64,000 nt of DNA from the NCBI GenBank assembly GCA_963819905.1, contig CAWFXP010000001.1:62001-126000 (forward strand). Reading direction: 5' to 3'. The stretch's first letter is position 1, and each line of letters starts with the position of its first letter. The notes under the pieces were generated by a model. That model was not told the DNA's origin. It was given only the letters and a program-made list of their open reading frames with translations, and searched no databases. Of the stretch, positions 33,053 to 42,248 are shown one piece after another. The position numbers were made by a program, and so were the translations under genes. The DNA is from CAWCQC01 sp963819905 (lineage in GTDB: Bacteria > Actinomycetota > Thermoleophilia > Gaiellales > Gaiellaceae).

Positions 33053-33247
33053 ATGCCGAAGCAAAAGACGAACTCCGGCGCGAAGAAGCGGATCAAGGTC
33101 ACCGGCACCGGCCGCTTGCTACGCCGGCACGCGATGAAGAGCCACAACCTCGAGAAGAAGACCGCCAAGCGACGGCGGGACTTCGGCAGAGACCACGAGG
33201 TGGCGGAGGCGGACGCGAGCAGCGTGCGCAAGCTCCTCGCGCGCTGA
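33053..33247 (+). CDS. rpmI: 50S ribosomal protein L35
   Basis: 64 residues: MPKQKTNSGAKKRIKVTGTG then HNLEKKTAKRRRD, diagnostic for bL35. Strongly basic. It sits between infC and rplT in the universal order, and its start lies 1 bp after the infC stop, so translation is coupled. Confidence 0.96.
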   Translation: MPKQKTNSGAKKRIKVTGTGRLLRRHAMKSHNLEKKTAKRRRDFGRDHEVAEADASSVRKLLAR

Positions 33248-33271
33248 ACGAGGCGACGAAGGGGGAAGACA

Positions 33272-33631
33272 ATGCCGCGCGTCAAGCGATCCGTCCATGC
33301 CCGCAAGAAGCGGCGCAAGGTCCTCGAGGAGGCCAAGGGGTACTGGGGCCAGAAGCACATCTCCTACCGGAAGGCGAAGGAGCAGCTCCTCGCCTCCGAC
33401 AGCTACGCCTATCGCGACCGGCGCAACAAGAAGCGAACCTTCCGGCGGCTCTGGATCATCCGCATCAACGCGGCGGCTCGCCAGCAGGGCCTCTCCTACA
33501 ACCAGTTCGTCGCGGGCTGCCGAAAGGCGAACATCGAGCTCGACCGCAAGGTGCTCGCCGACCTGGCGGTCCAGGATCCAGCGGCCTTCTCGGCGATCGC
33601 CGCCCGCGCCAGAGCAGCGCTCGAAGCCTGA
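33272..33631 (+). CDS. rplT: 50S ribosomal protein L20
   Basis: 119 residues, normal for bL20: MPRVKRSVHARKKRRKVLEE, AKGYWGQKHISYRKAKEQLL, and WIIRINAAARQQGLSYNQF. An early assembly protein that binds 23S rRNA. A strong GAAGGGGGAAGAC ribosome-binding region precedes the ATG. In many bacteria this protein controls the operon through the leader. Confidence 0.97.
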   Translation: MPRVKRSVHARKKRRKVLEEAKGYWGQKHISYRKAKEQLLASDSYAYRDRRNKKRTFRRLWIIRINAAARQQGLSYNQFVAGCRKANIELDRKVLADLAVQDPAAFSAIAARARAALEA

Positions 33632-33662
33632 CTCCAGAGGCGCGCGGCGGCCCCGGCGCCCG

Positions 33663-34391
33663 GTGATCACGTCGGCCTCGAACCAGCGGCTGAAGCTCGT
33701 CCGCAAGCTGCGCGGCCGCAAGGCCCGCGAGCGACTCGGCCTCTTCGTGTGCGAGGGCGAGGACCTCGTCGCATCGGGCCTCGACGCCGGTCTCGAGCCG
33801 GCAGACGTGCTCTTCGACGGAAGCCGGTCGGCGCTGACCGACCGCGTGGAGGGCGAAGCGGTCGAGCCGAAGTTGCTTGCCGAGCTGTCCGAGCTCGGGC
33901 ACCCGCCGCGCGTGATCGCGATCTTCCGCAGCGCCGATCTGCCCCGCTTCGATCCCGGCTCGGCATCTCCCGGCCTTGCGCTCTGGCACGTGGGCGATCC
34001 CGGCAACGTCGGCACGCTCCTCCGAACGGCTGACGCGCTCGGCCCGGCGTTCGTCTGTCTCTCGCCCGGATGCGCCGACCCGACGGGCGGCAAGGCGCTC
34101 CGTGCGTCCGCGGGCGCGGTCTTCCGGGTGCCCGTCGGCCGGTTCGACGAGGCACCGAGGCCGTGGGTGGCCCTCGCCCCCTCCGCGACCGCTCGGCTCG
34201 CCGACACGGCGCTCGGCGAGCGAGTCACGTTCGTCCTCGGGGCCGAGCGGGAGGGGCTCCCCGGCGAGCTCGTCGCGAGGTGCGACACGGTCGCCGGAAT
34301 CCCGCAGGCGCCTCTGTCGGAGTCGCTGAACGTGGCGACGGCGGGCGCCATCGCCTTGTACGACCTCAGGCGGCGCGGCGCCGGGGGATGA
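33663..34391 (+). CDS. SpoU-family (TrmH) RNA 2'-O-methyltransferase
   Basis: 242 residues. N-terminal substrate-binding segment (ITSASNQRLKLVRKLRGRKARERLGLFVCEGEDLV) and C-terminal SPOUT knot with motif 1 HVGDPGNVGTLLRTADALG, motif 2 FVLGAEREGLPGEL and motif 3 PQAPLSESLNVATAGAIALYD. Methylates rRNA or tRNA ribose. The start is GTG 33663, 31 bp after rplT. It is a common neighbour between rplT and pheS. Confidence 0.9.
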   Translation: MITSASNQRLKLVRKLRGRKARERLGLFVCEGEDLVASGLDAGLEPADVLFDGSRSALTDRVEGEAVEPKLLAELSELGHPPRVIAIFRSADLPRFDPGSASPGLALWHVGDPGNVGTLLRTADALGPAFVCLSPGCADPTGGKALRASAGAVFRVPVGRFDEAPRPWVALAPSATARLADTALGERVTFVLGAEREGLPGELVARCDTVAGIPQAPLSESLNVATAGAIALYDLRRRGAGG

Positions 34392-34479
34392 ACCGCCGCC
34401 GCGGGCTCAACAGCTCGTGGCGACTCGTCGAGCCGGGCCTTTACAGCCTGCGAACAGGCGTCTCCTACGCTCGACGTGG

Positions 34480-35409
34480 ATGCGCGTCCTCGCGGCACTC
34501 CTGTTTCTCGCCTTCGCGCTGCCCGCGCAGGCCCTCGCGACGTTCCCGGGAGAGAACGGGCCGATCGCGTTCGTCTCGAGCCGAGCGCCGGACGGGAACG
34601 CCGACATCTACGTCATGCGTACCGACGGGTCGGGTCAGACCCGCCTGACGGCCGAGCCGGGTGAGGACTTCAACCCGGTCTGGTCGCCGGGCGGGGACCG
34701 GATCGCGTTCTGCTCCGACCGCGCCTCGACCGACTCGATCGAGTTCCACCTGTACCTGATGGAGGCGGACGGCTCGGACGTCCGGAGGCTCGGGACGCCG
34801 CAGTCGAACGAGTGCGGCCTCGCCTTCGCGCCCGGCGGCAGGCGCGTCGTCTTCTCGAGCGACGCGGCCGGCGGGCCGGACCTGTTCGTCGTGAACCTCG
34901 ACGGAAGCGGCCTCCGGCGGCTGACCCGTGGCCGGGCGAGCGACGTGGCGCCCGACTGGTCGCCGGGCGGGCGGCGGATCGCGTTCGTGCGCGACGGGGA
35001 CATCTGGGTCATGAACGCGGACGGGACGCGGAAGCGCAAGGTGGCAGGCACACCCCTCTCGGTCTCGTGGAACCCCTCCTGGTCGCCGGACGGCAGGCGG
35101 CTCGTCTTCGACGACGACCGCGCCACCGGGGAGATCGACCCGACGCCGGAGATCTGGATCGTGCACGCCGACGGTACCGGGCTCCGGCGGCTGACCCGGA
35201 ACCACCACCGCGACTTCCAACCCGTCTGGTCGCCGGATGGACGGCGAGTCCTGTTCGTCTCCGACCGCGACGGCCTCGACCACCTGTTCTCGATCCGGCC
35301 GAACGGGAGCGGGCTCCGGCGGCTTACGAACACCGATGCGACCTACGCGCCGGGCGACTACCAGCCCTCCTGGGCGCGTCTCCCGCTCAGGGCGGGCGCC
35401 GGGCCGTGA
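34480..35409 (+). CDS. Secreted TolB-like beta-propeller (PD40 repeat) protein
   Basis: 309 residues. Signal peptide MRVLAALLFLAFALPAQALA, then six PD40/WD40-like blades with the recurring core PxWSPGGxRIAF and the strand xxxxMxxDGSGxxRLT (for example FNPVWSPGGDRIAFCSD, VAPDWSPGGRRIAFVRD, FQPVWSPDGRRVLFVSD). No Pal or TolA partner is near, so it is not a true TolB; such proteins are extracytoplasmic binding platforms. The ATG at 34480 has a TACGCT box 8 nt upstream. Its 3' end overlaps the convergent methyltransferase by 23 bp. Confidence 0.82.
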   Translation: MRVLAALLFLAFALPAQALATFPGENGPIAFVSSRAPDGNADIYVMRTDGSGQTRLTAEPGEDFNPVWSPGGDRIAFCSDRASTDSIEFHLYLMEADGSDVRRLGTPQSNECGLAFAPGGRRVVFSSDAAGGPDLFVVNLDGSGLRRLTRGRASDVAPDWSPGGRRIAFVRDGDIWVMNADGTRKRKVAGTPLSVSWNPSWSPDGRRLVFDDDRATGEIDPTPEIWIVHADGTGLRRLTRNHHRDFQPVWSPDGRRVLFVSDRDGLDHLFSIRPNGSGLRRLTNTDATYAPGDYQPSWARLPLRAGAGP

Positions 35410-36091
35410 ACACCATGTCCTCGCCGCCCGAGTAGCGCCTGCCGTCGAACCAGCCGGACACGCGCACGTCCACGAACCCTGCCCGATCGACCAGCGCAGC
35501 CCAGGCCTCGGCCGGAAGCCACGCCAGCGTCATCGTCGTCTCGCCGTCCTCGCCTCGCACGGAGAGGTCGACTCGACGGCTCTCCGGGAACCAGTCGGCG
35601 CGCTCCCAGATGCCCGGCTCGCGCTCGAGCCAGCGCGCGTGGGTCTCGCGAATGTCCTCCGGGCTCGGCGCGAACACGTCGAAGGCCAATCGCCCTCCTG
35701 GCACCAGCAGCTCGAACGCAGCGCGGAGAGCCGACAGTCGCTGCTCCTCGCCATGCAGGTGGAGGTACGAGCGGAACGGGCAGGTGACGAGTCGCACCCG
35801 CTCGGCGACCGGAGGCGCCGAGTAGTCGCCGGGTCGAAGGTCGAGGAGGTCGCCGACGCCCGCCGGCCCGGCCCGGCGCCGGCACACCTCGAGCATCGGG
35901 CGCGAGGAATCGACGCCGATCACCGGGACGCCGGCGAGTGCCGTCGGGATCGCGATCCGTCCCGTGCCGACGCCCAGCTCGACGACCGGGCCCCCGGCCG
36001 CGACGGCCTCCTCGACGTAGAAGTCGACGTCCTCGACCACGGTCCTGCTCCACGCGTCGTAGATGTCCGCGATCGGCGCGTAGGGATCCAC
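35387..36091 (-). CDS. Class I AdoMet-dependent methyltransferase
   Basis: 234 residues. Rossmann motif I VVELGVGTGRIAIPTALAG, motif II VIGVDSSRPMLEVCRRR, and LLVPGGRLAFDVFAP as motif IV/V. C-terminal part WLPAEAWAALVDRAGFVDVRVSGWF is typical of small-molecule methyltransferases. I chose GTG 36091 because TACCAT ends 7 nt before it; GTG 36097 is in frame too. Substrate unknown. Divergent from pheS with overlapping -10 boxes. Confidence 0.8.
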   Translation of the reverse strand: MDPYAPIADIYDAWSRTVVEDVDFYVEEAVAAGGPVVELGVGTGRIAIPTALAGVPVIGVDSSRPMLEVCRRRAGPAGVGDLLDLRPGDYSAPPVAERVRLVTCPFRSYLHLHGEEQRLSALRAAFELLVPGGRLAFDVFAPSPEDIRETHARWLEREPGIWERADWFPESRRVDLSVRGEDGETTMTLAWLPAEAWAALVDRAGFVDVRVSGWFDGRRYSGGEDMVFTARRPP

Positions 36092-36098
36092 GGGCACG

Positions 36099-36108
36099 AT
36101 GGTAGTCT
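36099..36108. promoter_or_regulatory. Back-to-back -10 boxes of the methyltransferase gene and pheS
   Basis: TAGTCT (36103-36108, plus) ends 7 nt before the pheS ATG; TACCAT (36104-36099, minus) ends 7 nt before the methyltransferase GTG. They share the TA at 36103-36104. Both transcripts would be leaderless and the two promoters cannot be melted independently. Confidence 0.55.
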
Positions 36109-36115
36109 CACGCGG

Positions 36116-37111
36116 ATGGACCCTCAGACGCTCGAAACCGAGGCGTCGAGCGCGATCGCGGGGTCGTCGTCGACGGACGAGCTCGAGGCAGCCCGCGTCC
36201 GCTTCCTCGGGCGAAACGCCGCCCTGCCGCAGGCGCTGCGCCAGGTGCGAGACCGTGAGACGGGGCGGACGCTGAACGAGCTGCGCAGCCGGCTCGAGCA
36301 GGCGATCGCGGATCGCCGGTCCGAGCTCGAGCGCGAGGAGCTCGACCGGCTCCTGACCGAGGACGTTGTCGACGTGACGCTGCCGGGCGAGGCGCCGCCG
36401 CGCGGTCACCTCCACCTGATCACCCAGATCCGTAGGGAGGTCGAGGACGTGTTTCTCGGTCTCGGCTACCAGGTGGTCGACGGGCGGGAGGTCGAGACCG
36501 GGTACTACAACTTCACCGCGCTCAACTTCCCGCCGGGGCACCCCGCCCGCTCGCCGCTCGCCTCGGTGTACCTCGACGAAGACACGCTGCTCCGGACGGA
36601 GACGTCGCCGTCGCAGATCCGCGTCATGGAGACCGTTCAGCCCCCTGTCTACATCGTCTCGCTCGGCCGCGTGTACCGGCGGGACACCCCCGACGCGACG
36701 CACGTGCCGATCTTCCACCAGGTCGAGGGTCTGGCCGTCGACCGCGGAATCACGCTCGCCGACCTGAAAGGGACGCTGCTCCACCTGATGCGGGCGCTCT
36801 TCGGGGAGGAGCGGCAGGTCCGCTTTCGCACGCACTACTTTCCCTTCACCGAGCCCTCGATCGAGCCGGACGTGTCCTGCTTCCTGTGCGACGGCGAGGG
36901 GTGCCGCGTGTGCAAGTTCTCGGGCTGGATCGAGATGGGCGGCGCCGGGGTCGTCGACCCGGAGCTCTACGGCTTCGTCGGCTACGACCCCGAGAAGGTC
37001 TCCGGCTTCGCGTTCGGGCTCGGCCTGGAGCGGATCGCCATGCTCCGGCACGGGCTGCCCGACCTGCGCGAGCTGTGGGAGAACGACCTGAGGCTGCTGC
37101 GGCAGTTCTGA
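36116..37111 (+). CDS. pheS: Phenylalanyl-tRNA synthetase alpha subunit
   Basis: 331 residues. N-terminal coiled-coil (residues 1-85), then the class II core: motif 1 region, motif 2 TETSPSQIRVM with SLGRVYRRDTPDATHVPIFHQVEG, and motif 3 GFAFGLGLERIAMLRHG. A Cys-rich insertion CFLCDGEGCRVCKFSGWIE is present, as in many bacteria. The ATG at 36116 is leaderless. It is followed after 1 bp by pheT. Confidence 0.97.
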   Translation: MDPQTLETEASSAIAGSSSTDELEAARVRFLGRNAALPQALRQVRDRETGRTLNELRSRLEQAIADRRSELEREELDRLLTEDVVDVTLPGEAPPRGHLHLITQIRREVEDVFLGLGYQVVDGREVETGYYNFTALNFPPGHPARSPLASVYLDEDTLLRTETSPSQIRVMETVQPPVYIVSLGRVYRRDTPDATHVPIFHQVEGLAVDRGITLADLKGTLLHLMRALFGEERQVRFRTHYFPFTEPSIEPDVSCFLCDGEGCRVCKFSGWIEMGGAGVVDPELYGFVGYDPEKVSGFAFGLGLERIAMLRHGLPDLRELWENDLRLLRQF

Positions 37112-37112
37112 G

Positions 37113-39408
37113 GTGAAGGTCCCGGTCTCCTGGCTGCGCGAGTACGTCGCGTTCACGGCGCCTGTCGAGGACGTCGCCGAGCGCCTGGCGATCGCGTCGG
37201 CCGAGGTGGAACGCGTAACGCGTCGGGGGGTCCCCGACGAGAACGGCAACCTCGGCAGCTTCCTCGTCGGCCGGGTCGTCGAGGCGGGCAAGCATCCGAA
37301 CGCCGACCGGCTCCAGCTCTGCCGGGTCGACGTCGGTGAGCCCGAGCCGCGCCAGATCGTCTGCGGCGCCTGGAACTTCGGCGCCGGCGCCACCGTGGCC
37401 GTCGCGCTGCCGGGCGCGGTCCTGCCGGACGGGCGGACCCTCGAGCGAGCCACGCTGCGCGGCTCGGTGTCCGACGGGATGATCCTGTCCGAGCAGGAGC
37501 TCGACCTCGGCCCCGAGCATTCCGGGATCCTCGTGCTTCCCGAGCCCTGGGAGCCCGGAACGCCGCTCGCGGACGTGATCCCGCTCTGGGACCAGGTGAT
37601 CGAGCTCGAGGTCACCGGCAACCGGCCCGACCTCCTGTCGGTGCACGGGCTCGCCCGCGAGATCGCCGCCCTCTACCGGCTCGACCTCGCGCCGCTTCCC
37701 GTGACGGGCCCGCCGGCCGCAGGCGACGAGGAGGTGATCGTCGAGATCGACGATCTCGAGGGCTGCCCTCGCTACATCGGCAGGCTGTTTCGCGAGGTGA
37801 CCGTCGCGCCCTCGCCTCCGTGGCTCAAGGCGCGCATCGTCGCGTCCGGCATGCGACCGATCTCGAACGTCGTCGACATCACGAACTACGTCATGCTCGC
37901 CTTCGGCAGCCCGCTGCACGCGTTCGACGCGGAGCGGCTCGCCGGCGGCAGGATCGGAGTCCGGCGCGCCCGTCCGGGAGAGGAGCTCGTGACCCTCGAC
38001 GGCACGCCTCGGGCTCTCGACCCGAGCGATCTCGTCATCACCGACGCGCTCCGCCCGGTCGCGCTCGCCGCGATCATGGGAGGGCTCGAGTCGGAGGTCG
38101 GCGAGACGACGACGGACGTGCTGCTGGAGGCCGCCAACTTCGAGCCGCTCGGCATCCTCCGCAGCTCCGAGCGCCTCGGACTGCGCACCGAGGGGTCGAA
38201 CCGGTGGGAGAAAGGGGTCGACCCGTACCTCGCCGAGCCCGCTGCCGTGCTGGCGACGGAGCTCTTCGTCGAGCTCGCCGGGGCCCGCCTCGCCGGGCAC
38301 GCGGACGTGCACGCCGGCCTTCCCGAGCGGCCGGTGACCCGCCTGCGTCCCGAGCGAACGGACGCCCTCGTCGGGCTCGAGATCGCCCCGGCCGAGCAGC
38401 GCGACATCCTCGAGCGGCTTGGCTTCGACGTGACGGACGAGTGGGCGGTGACGGTCCCCACCTGGCGCGCACGGGACGTGACCAGGGAGGTCGACCTGAT
38501 CGAGGAGGTCGCCCGGATCCACGGCCTCGACAAGGTGCCGTTCACGCTCCCGAGGCGTCGGGAGATGTTCGGCCGCCTCAGCCAGGAGCAGCGGCTGCGC
38601 CGGGCCGTCGAGGACGTGATGGTGGGCTGCGGGTACTCCGAGGCCTACACCTGGAGCCTCGTCAGTCGCGACGCCGACCCGGACGCGATCCGTCTCCCCG
38701 AGCCCCTTTCGGCAGAGCACGCGAACCTGCGGACGAGCCTCCTCGACGGGCTCGTCGAGGCGGCCGGGCTGAATCGTGACGGCGGGAACGAGGACATCGC
38801 GCTGTTCGAGATCGCCCGCGTCTACCTGCCGAGCGGGGATCGGCTTCCCGAGGAGCGATGGCGACTCGGTGCGATCGTCGAGGGCGGGTACTTCCCGGCC
38901 AAGGGGGCCGTCGAGGCCGTCCATGCGGCCCTCGGCGTCGAGCCCGTCTTCTCGCGCGCGCGTGAGCCGTTTCTACACCCCGGCAAGGCCGCCCGGGTCG
39001 ATGCGGGCTGGGTCGGGGAGCTCCATCCGACCCTGCTCGAGGGTGCCTGGGGCGCCTTCGAGCTCGATCTGGCGAGCCTCTTCGCCGAGGTGCCGGAGCG
39101 GATCCTCTACGAGGACGTGGTCACGTATCCGGCTCTCCGGCAGGATCTCGCGTTCGTGGTCGACGAGGAGACTCCCGGCGGGCGAGCTCGTCCAGCTGCT
39201 CAGGGACAGCGCCGGCCCGGAGCTCCGCGAGGCCCGGGTCTTCGACGTCTACCGCGGCGGCCAGATTCCCGAGGGCAGGAAGTCCGTCGCGATCCGGGTT
39301 GCGTTCCAGTCGCCGGAGCGAACGCTCTCCGACGAGGACGCCCAGGCGATCCGCGGCCGCATCGTGGCGGCGCTCGCCGACGCCGTCGGCGCCGAGCTGC
39401 GGGCCTAG
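37113..39408 (+). CDS. pheT: Phenylalanyl-tRNA synthetase beta subunit, with a 1-nt frameshift near the 3' end
   Basis: About 764 residues when joined. EMAP-II tRNA-binding domain (GRVVEAGKHPNADRLQLCRVDVG), B3/B4 editing region, B5 and the core (VTYPALRQDLAFVVDEETP). An extra C in the CCC at 39174-39176 shifts the frame; the other frame then gives the anticodon-binding FDX-ACB domain (PAGELVQLLRDSAGPELREA and ARVFDVYRGGQIPEGRKSVA, ending AVGAELRA). PheT is essential, so an error in the sequence is far more likely than a real mutation. GTG start 1 bp after pheS. Confidence 0.92.
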
Positions 39409-39413
39409 CGCTG

Positions 39414-39593
39414 CTAGATGGTTGATCGGAAAGTGTGGTGGTGTCGGGGACATCCGAGACCGAGCATGAGGCCGTGATCGTCCGCAGCCGATAGCAGCGC
39501 TATCGGCGAGGACGAGCGGGGGCTCAGGCGATGTGTCACGGGTGTCATCCGGCGCCGCCACGGTTTCCGGTCAATTTCCGATCAATCATCTAG
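39414..39593. mobile_element. 180-bp MITE-like element with 19-bp terminal inverted repeats
   Basis: CTAGATGGTTGATCGGAAA (39414-39432) matches the reverse complement of 39575-39593 at 18 of 19 positions. CTAG at both tips may be the duplicated target. The right end has a tandem pair TTTCCGGTCAA/TTTCCGATCAA. A central hairpin CCGATAGC/GCTATCGG occupies 39488-39506. No coding potential inside. Consistent with a miniature element mobilised by a transposase elsewhere; IS5-type elements use short YTAR targets, but the family is not established. Confidence 0.7.
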
Positions 39594-40249
39594 ACGGCGC
39601 GCCCGTCGTCGCGCCAGACCGGGCCCTGCGTCAGTACGTGGCGCGTCTCGGAGTGGACCCGGAGCACGCGGAGCTCGCCGGCGATGTGCTCGTCGTCGAG
39701 CCGGGCGAGGCAGCGACGCACCATCATGGGCGCTGCGCCGTAGCCCGAGCGGCGGGCGGTGCGAAACTTGAGCGCGGGACGCCCGGAGCTCTCGACCAGG
39801 AATGGATTCACCGGGCTGCAGAGGAGCGCCGCGCGCTCGATCTCGTCGGACGAGCCGAGCGCGACCTCGAGGTAGAGGTCTGACCAGTCCTCCGGCAAGG
39901 CCCGTGCGACCTCGTCCCAGCTCGCCGCGAGGCCGGCGGGGGCCAGGACGGCGGCGGCCGGCTGAACCCGGAACGCGGCCGTTCCCGGGAGCGTCAGGCG
40001 GGCGTCGATCCCCTCGCTCTCGAGGCGGTCGAGGGCCCGCCGCGCCGCATCGACGGAAGGCCCGTCGAGCCCGCTCGACGAGACGGTGATCCGGAACGTG
40101 CGGCCCCGGCGGCCCGGGGACAGCGGGCCGAGCACGAGGGCCGCCCGGTCCGCGTCCTCCTCGCTCTCGACGCCGACGACGAGAGTCGCGTCGGCCCAGG
40201 CCGCAGGCAGGCTGTCGAGGATCTCGAGAAGGCGCTCGCCGAGGGTCAC
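39590..40249 (-). CDS. Hypothetical protein, stop codon inside the MITE-like element
   Basis: 219 residues, not recognised. Mixed alpha/beta with internal symmetry: two halves of about 110 residues each contain PAAWADATLVVGVESEEDADRAALVLGPL-like and DWSDLYLEVALGSSDEIERAALLCSPV-like segments followed by x-F-R strands. No signal or membrane helix. The GTG at 40249 lies 7 nt after TAGAAT. The TAG stop is made by the CTAG at the element tip, so the last residues may have been changed by its insertion. Confidence 0.65.
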   Translation of the reverse strand: MTLGERLLEILDSLPAAWADATLVVGVESEEDADRAALVLGPLSPGRRGRTFRITVSSSGLDGPSVDAARRALDRLESEGIDARLTLPGTAAFRVQPAAAVLAPAGLAASWDEVARALPEDWSDLYLEVALGSSDEIERAALLCSPVNPFLVESSGRPALKFRTARRSGYGAAPMMVRRCLARLDDEHIAGELRVLRVHSETRHVLTQGPVWRDDGRAV

Positions 40250-40256
40250 GAGGGCG

Positions 40257-40262
40257 ATTCTA
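40257..40262 (-). promoter_or_regulatory. -10 box (TAGAAT) for the leaderless hypothetical gene
   Basis: TAGAAT on the minus strand ends 7 nt before GTG 40249. The divergent E1 alpha gene has its own TAGCGT (40281-40286) 8 nt before its GTG. Confidence 0.45.
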
Positions 40263-40294
40263 GAGGGTCGTTCTCTCTGCTAGCGTGACACTCC

Positions 40295-41266
40295 GTGGCT
40301 CGAGTCGAGCAGAGGCAGGGCCTGTCGCGCGAGCAGCTTCTCGGCTTCCTCCGGGAGATGCTCCTGATCAGGCGGTTCGAGGAGAAGGTCGAGGAGCGTT
40401 TCCGCGCGGGCGACCTCGCCGGCTTCCTGCACGTGGCGATCGGCCAGGAGGCGATCGCGGTCGGCGTCTGCAGGGCGCTCGGAGAGGACGACGTCGTCGC
40501 GTCGACACACCGCGCTCATGCGCACGCGCTCGCGATCGGGACGACGCCGAACGCTCTCATGGCGGAGCTGTACGGGAAGCTCGAGGGCTGTAGCCGCGGG
40601 TACGGCGGCTCGATGCACCTCTACGACCTCGAGAACGGCCTCATCGGCGCGAACGCGGTCGTCGGTGGCGGCCTGCCCGCGATCACCGGAGCGGCGCTGT
40701 CGTTCAAGCTGCGTGGCGAGGCCCGTGTCGCGGTCGCGTTCTTCGGCGACGGGGCCACGAACATCGGGACGTTCCACGAGTCGCTCAACCTGGCGCAGCT
40801 CTGGAAGGTACCCGCCGTCTTCGTCTGCGAGAACAACGGCTACGCGGAATCGACCCCCGCCTGGCAGCAGCTGCCGATCACCGACATGGCGAAGCGGGCC
40901 GAGGCGTTCGGCATGCACACGATCGTCGTCGACGGCCAGGACGTCGAGGCCGTGCACGAGGCCGCCAAGGCGGCGCGCGAGTACGCGGTCGAGGGGAACG
41001 GCCCCGTGTACCTCCTCGCCAACACCTACCGGCTGACGGGCCACTACGTCGGCGACCCGCAGGTCTATCGCCCGCGCGAGGAGATCCGCGAGGTGCGCCA
41101 GAAGCACGATCCGCTCACGGCTCTCCGCGGCCGCCTCGAGGTGCCTGACGCCGAGTGGGCCGAGATGGAGCAGGAGGTCGCAGACGTGGTCGAGGCCTCC
41201 GTCGAGTTCGCGGTCACGGGAACCGATCCGAAGCCCGAGGACGCGATGAAGAACGTGTACGCCTGA
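40295..41266 (+). CDS. 2-Oxoacid (pyruvate/acetoin-type) dehydrogenase E1 alpha subunit
   Basis: 323 residues. Thiamine-diphosphate motif GDGATNIGTFHESLNLAQLW ending VCENNGYAES (GDG...NN). HRAHAHALAIG and GGSMHLYD are typical of the E1 alpha of acetoin or pyruvate dehydrogenase complexes. With E1 beta, E2 and Lpd it makes acyl-CoA, CO2 and NADH. The E1 alpha stop overlaps the E1 beta ATG by one base (TGATG). The substrate cannot be settled from sequence alone. Confidence 0.9.
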   Translation: MARVEQRQGLSREQLLGFLREMLLIRRFEEKVEERFRAGDLAGFLHVAIGQEAIAVGVCRALGEDDVVASTHRAHAHALAIGTTPNALMAELYGKLEGCSRGYGGSMHLYDLENGLIGANAVVGGGLPAITGAALSFKLRGEARVAVAFFGDGATNIGTFHESLNLAQLWKVPAVFVCENNGYAESTPAWQQLPITDMAKRAEAFGMHTIVVDGQDVEAVHEAAKAAREYAVEGNGPVYLLANTYRLTGHYVGDPQVYRPREEIREVRQKHDPLTALRGRLEVPDAEWAEMEQEVADVVEASVEFAVTGTDPKPEDAMKNVYA

Positions 41267-42246
41267 TGCCGACGCTCACCTATCGCGAGGCCGTTCGTGA
41301 CGCGATGGTCCAGGCGATGCGCCGCGACGCGGACGTGTTCATCATGGGCGAGGACATCGCCGAGATGGGCGGCTCGATGGGCGTCACCCAGGGCATGCTC
41401 CAGGAGTTTGGCGCGGACCGCGTGCGCAACACCCCGATTTCCGAGATGGCGATCGTCGGCGCCGGCATCGGCGCGGCGATGCAGGGCATGCGCCCGATCG
41501 TCGAGATCATGTACCAGGACTTCACCACCCTCGCCATGGAACAGATCGTGAACCAGGCCGCCAAGCACCGGTACATGTCCGGCGGGCAGCTGAGCGTCCC
41601 GTTGACGATCCGCACGCAGGGCGGGGCGGGCTGGTCGCCGGGGGCCCAGCACGCCCAGCAGCTGGAGGCCTGGTTCGTGCACGTGCCGGGCCTGAAGGTC
41701 GCGTTCCCCTCGACGCCCGGCGACGCACGGGACCTGCTCTGGAGCTCGATCTACGACGACAACCCGGTGCTCTTCTTCGAGCACCGCCTCCTCTATCCGG
41801 TCAAGGGCGAGGTGCCGGAGGAGCCCGAGGCGCTCGAGTTCGGCAAGGCGCGGGTGCACCGGGAAGGCGACGACGTGACCGTCGTCGCGACCGGCCGTCT
41901 CGTGCACGAGGCGCTCAAGGCTGCCGCCGAGCTCGAGCAAGACGGGATCTCCGTCGAGGTGTGGGACCCGCGCACGTTGCTGCCACTCGACGAGGAGTCG
42001 CTGATCGCGTCCGTCGCGAAGACGCACCGCTGCGTGGTCGCCCACGAGGCCGTCACCCGGATGGGCTGGGGCGCCGAGATCGCCGCGATCGTGCAGGAGC
42101 AGGCGTTCGACGAGCTCGACGCCCCCATCCGGCGGGTCGGCTCGAAGTTCGCCCCGCTTCCGTTCGCGCCCGTCATGGAGCAGTACGTCGTCCCGCACAA
42201 GGCGGACGTCGTCGCCGCCGTCCACGAGACCCTGGGGAGGACGTAG
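41266..42246 (+). CDS. 2-Oxoacid dehydrogenase E1 beta subunit
   Basis: 326 residues. Transketolase-like pyrimidine domain (YREAVRDAMVQAMRRDADVFIMGEDI) and C-terminal domain (SVEVWDPRTLLPLDEESLIASVAKTHRCVVAHEA). Conserved RNTPISEMAIVGAGIGAAMQGMRP and IRTQGGAGWSPGAQHAQQLEAWFVHVPG. Forms the alpha2-beta2 E1 component. Translationally coupled to E1 alpha and followed 2 bp later by E2. Confidence 0.93.
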   Translation: MPTLTYREAVRDAMVQAMRRDADVFIMGEDIAEMGGSMGVTQGMLQEFGADRVRNTPISEMAIVGAGIGAAMQGMRPIVEIMYQDFTTLAMEQIVNQAAKHRYMSGGQLSVPLTIRTQGGAGWSPGAQHAQQLEAWFVHVPGLKVAFPSTPGDARDLLWSSIYDDNPVLFFEHRLLYPVKGEVPEEPEALEFGKARVHREGDDVTVVATGRLVHEALKAAAELEQDGISVEVWDPRTLLPLDEESLIASVAKTHRCVVAHEAVTRMGWGAEIAAIVQEQAFDELDAPIRRVGSKFAPLPFAPVMEQYVVPHKADVVAAVHETLGRT

Positions 42247-42248
42247 CC

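Noticed and set aside
34480..35409. TolB of a Tol-Pal system.
   Set aside because: No Pal, TolA, TolQ or TolR gene nearby and the organism appears actinobacterial, so the propeller is only TolB-like.
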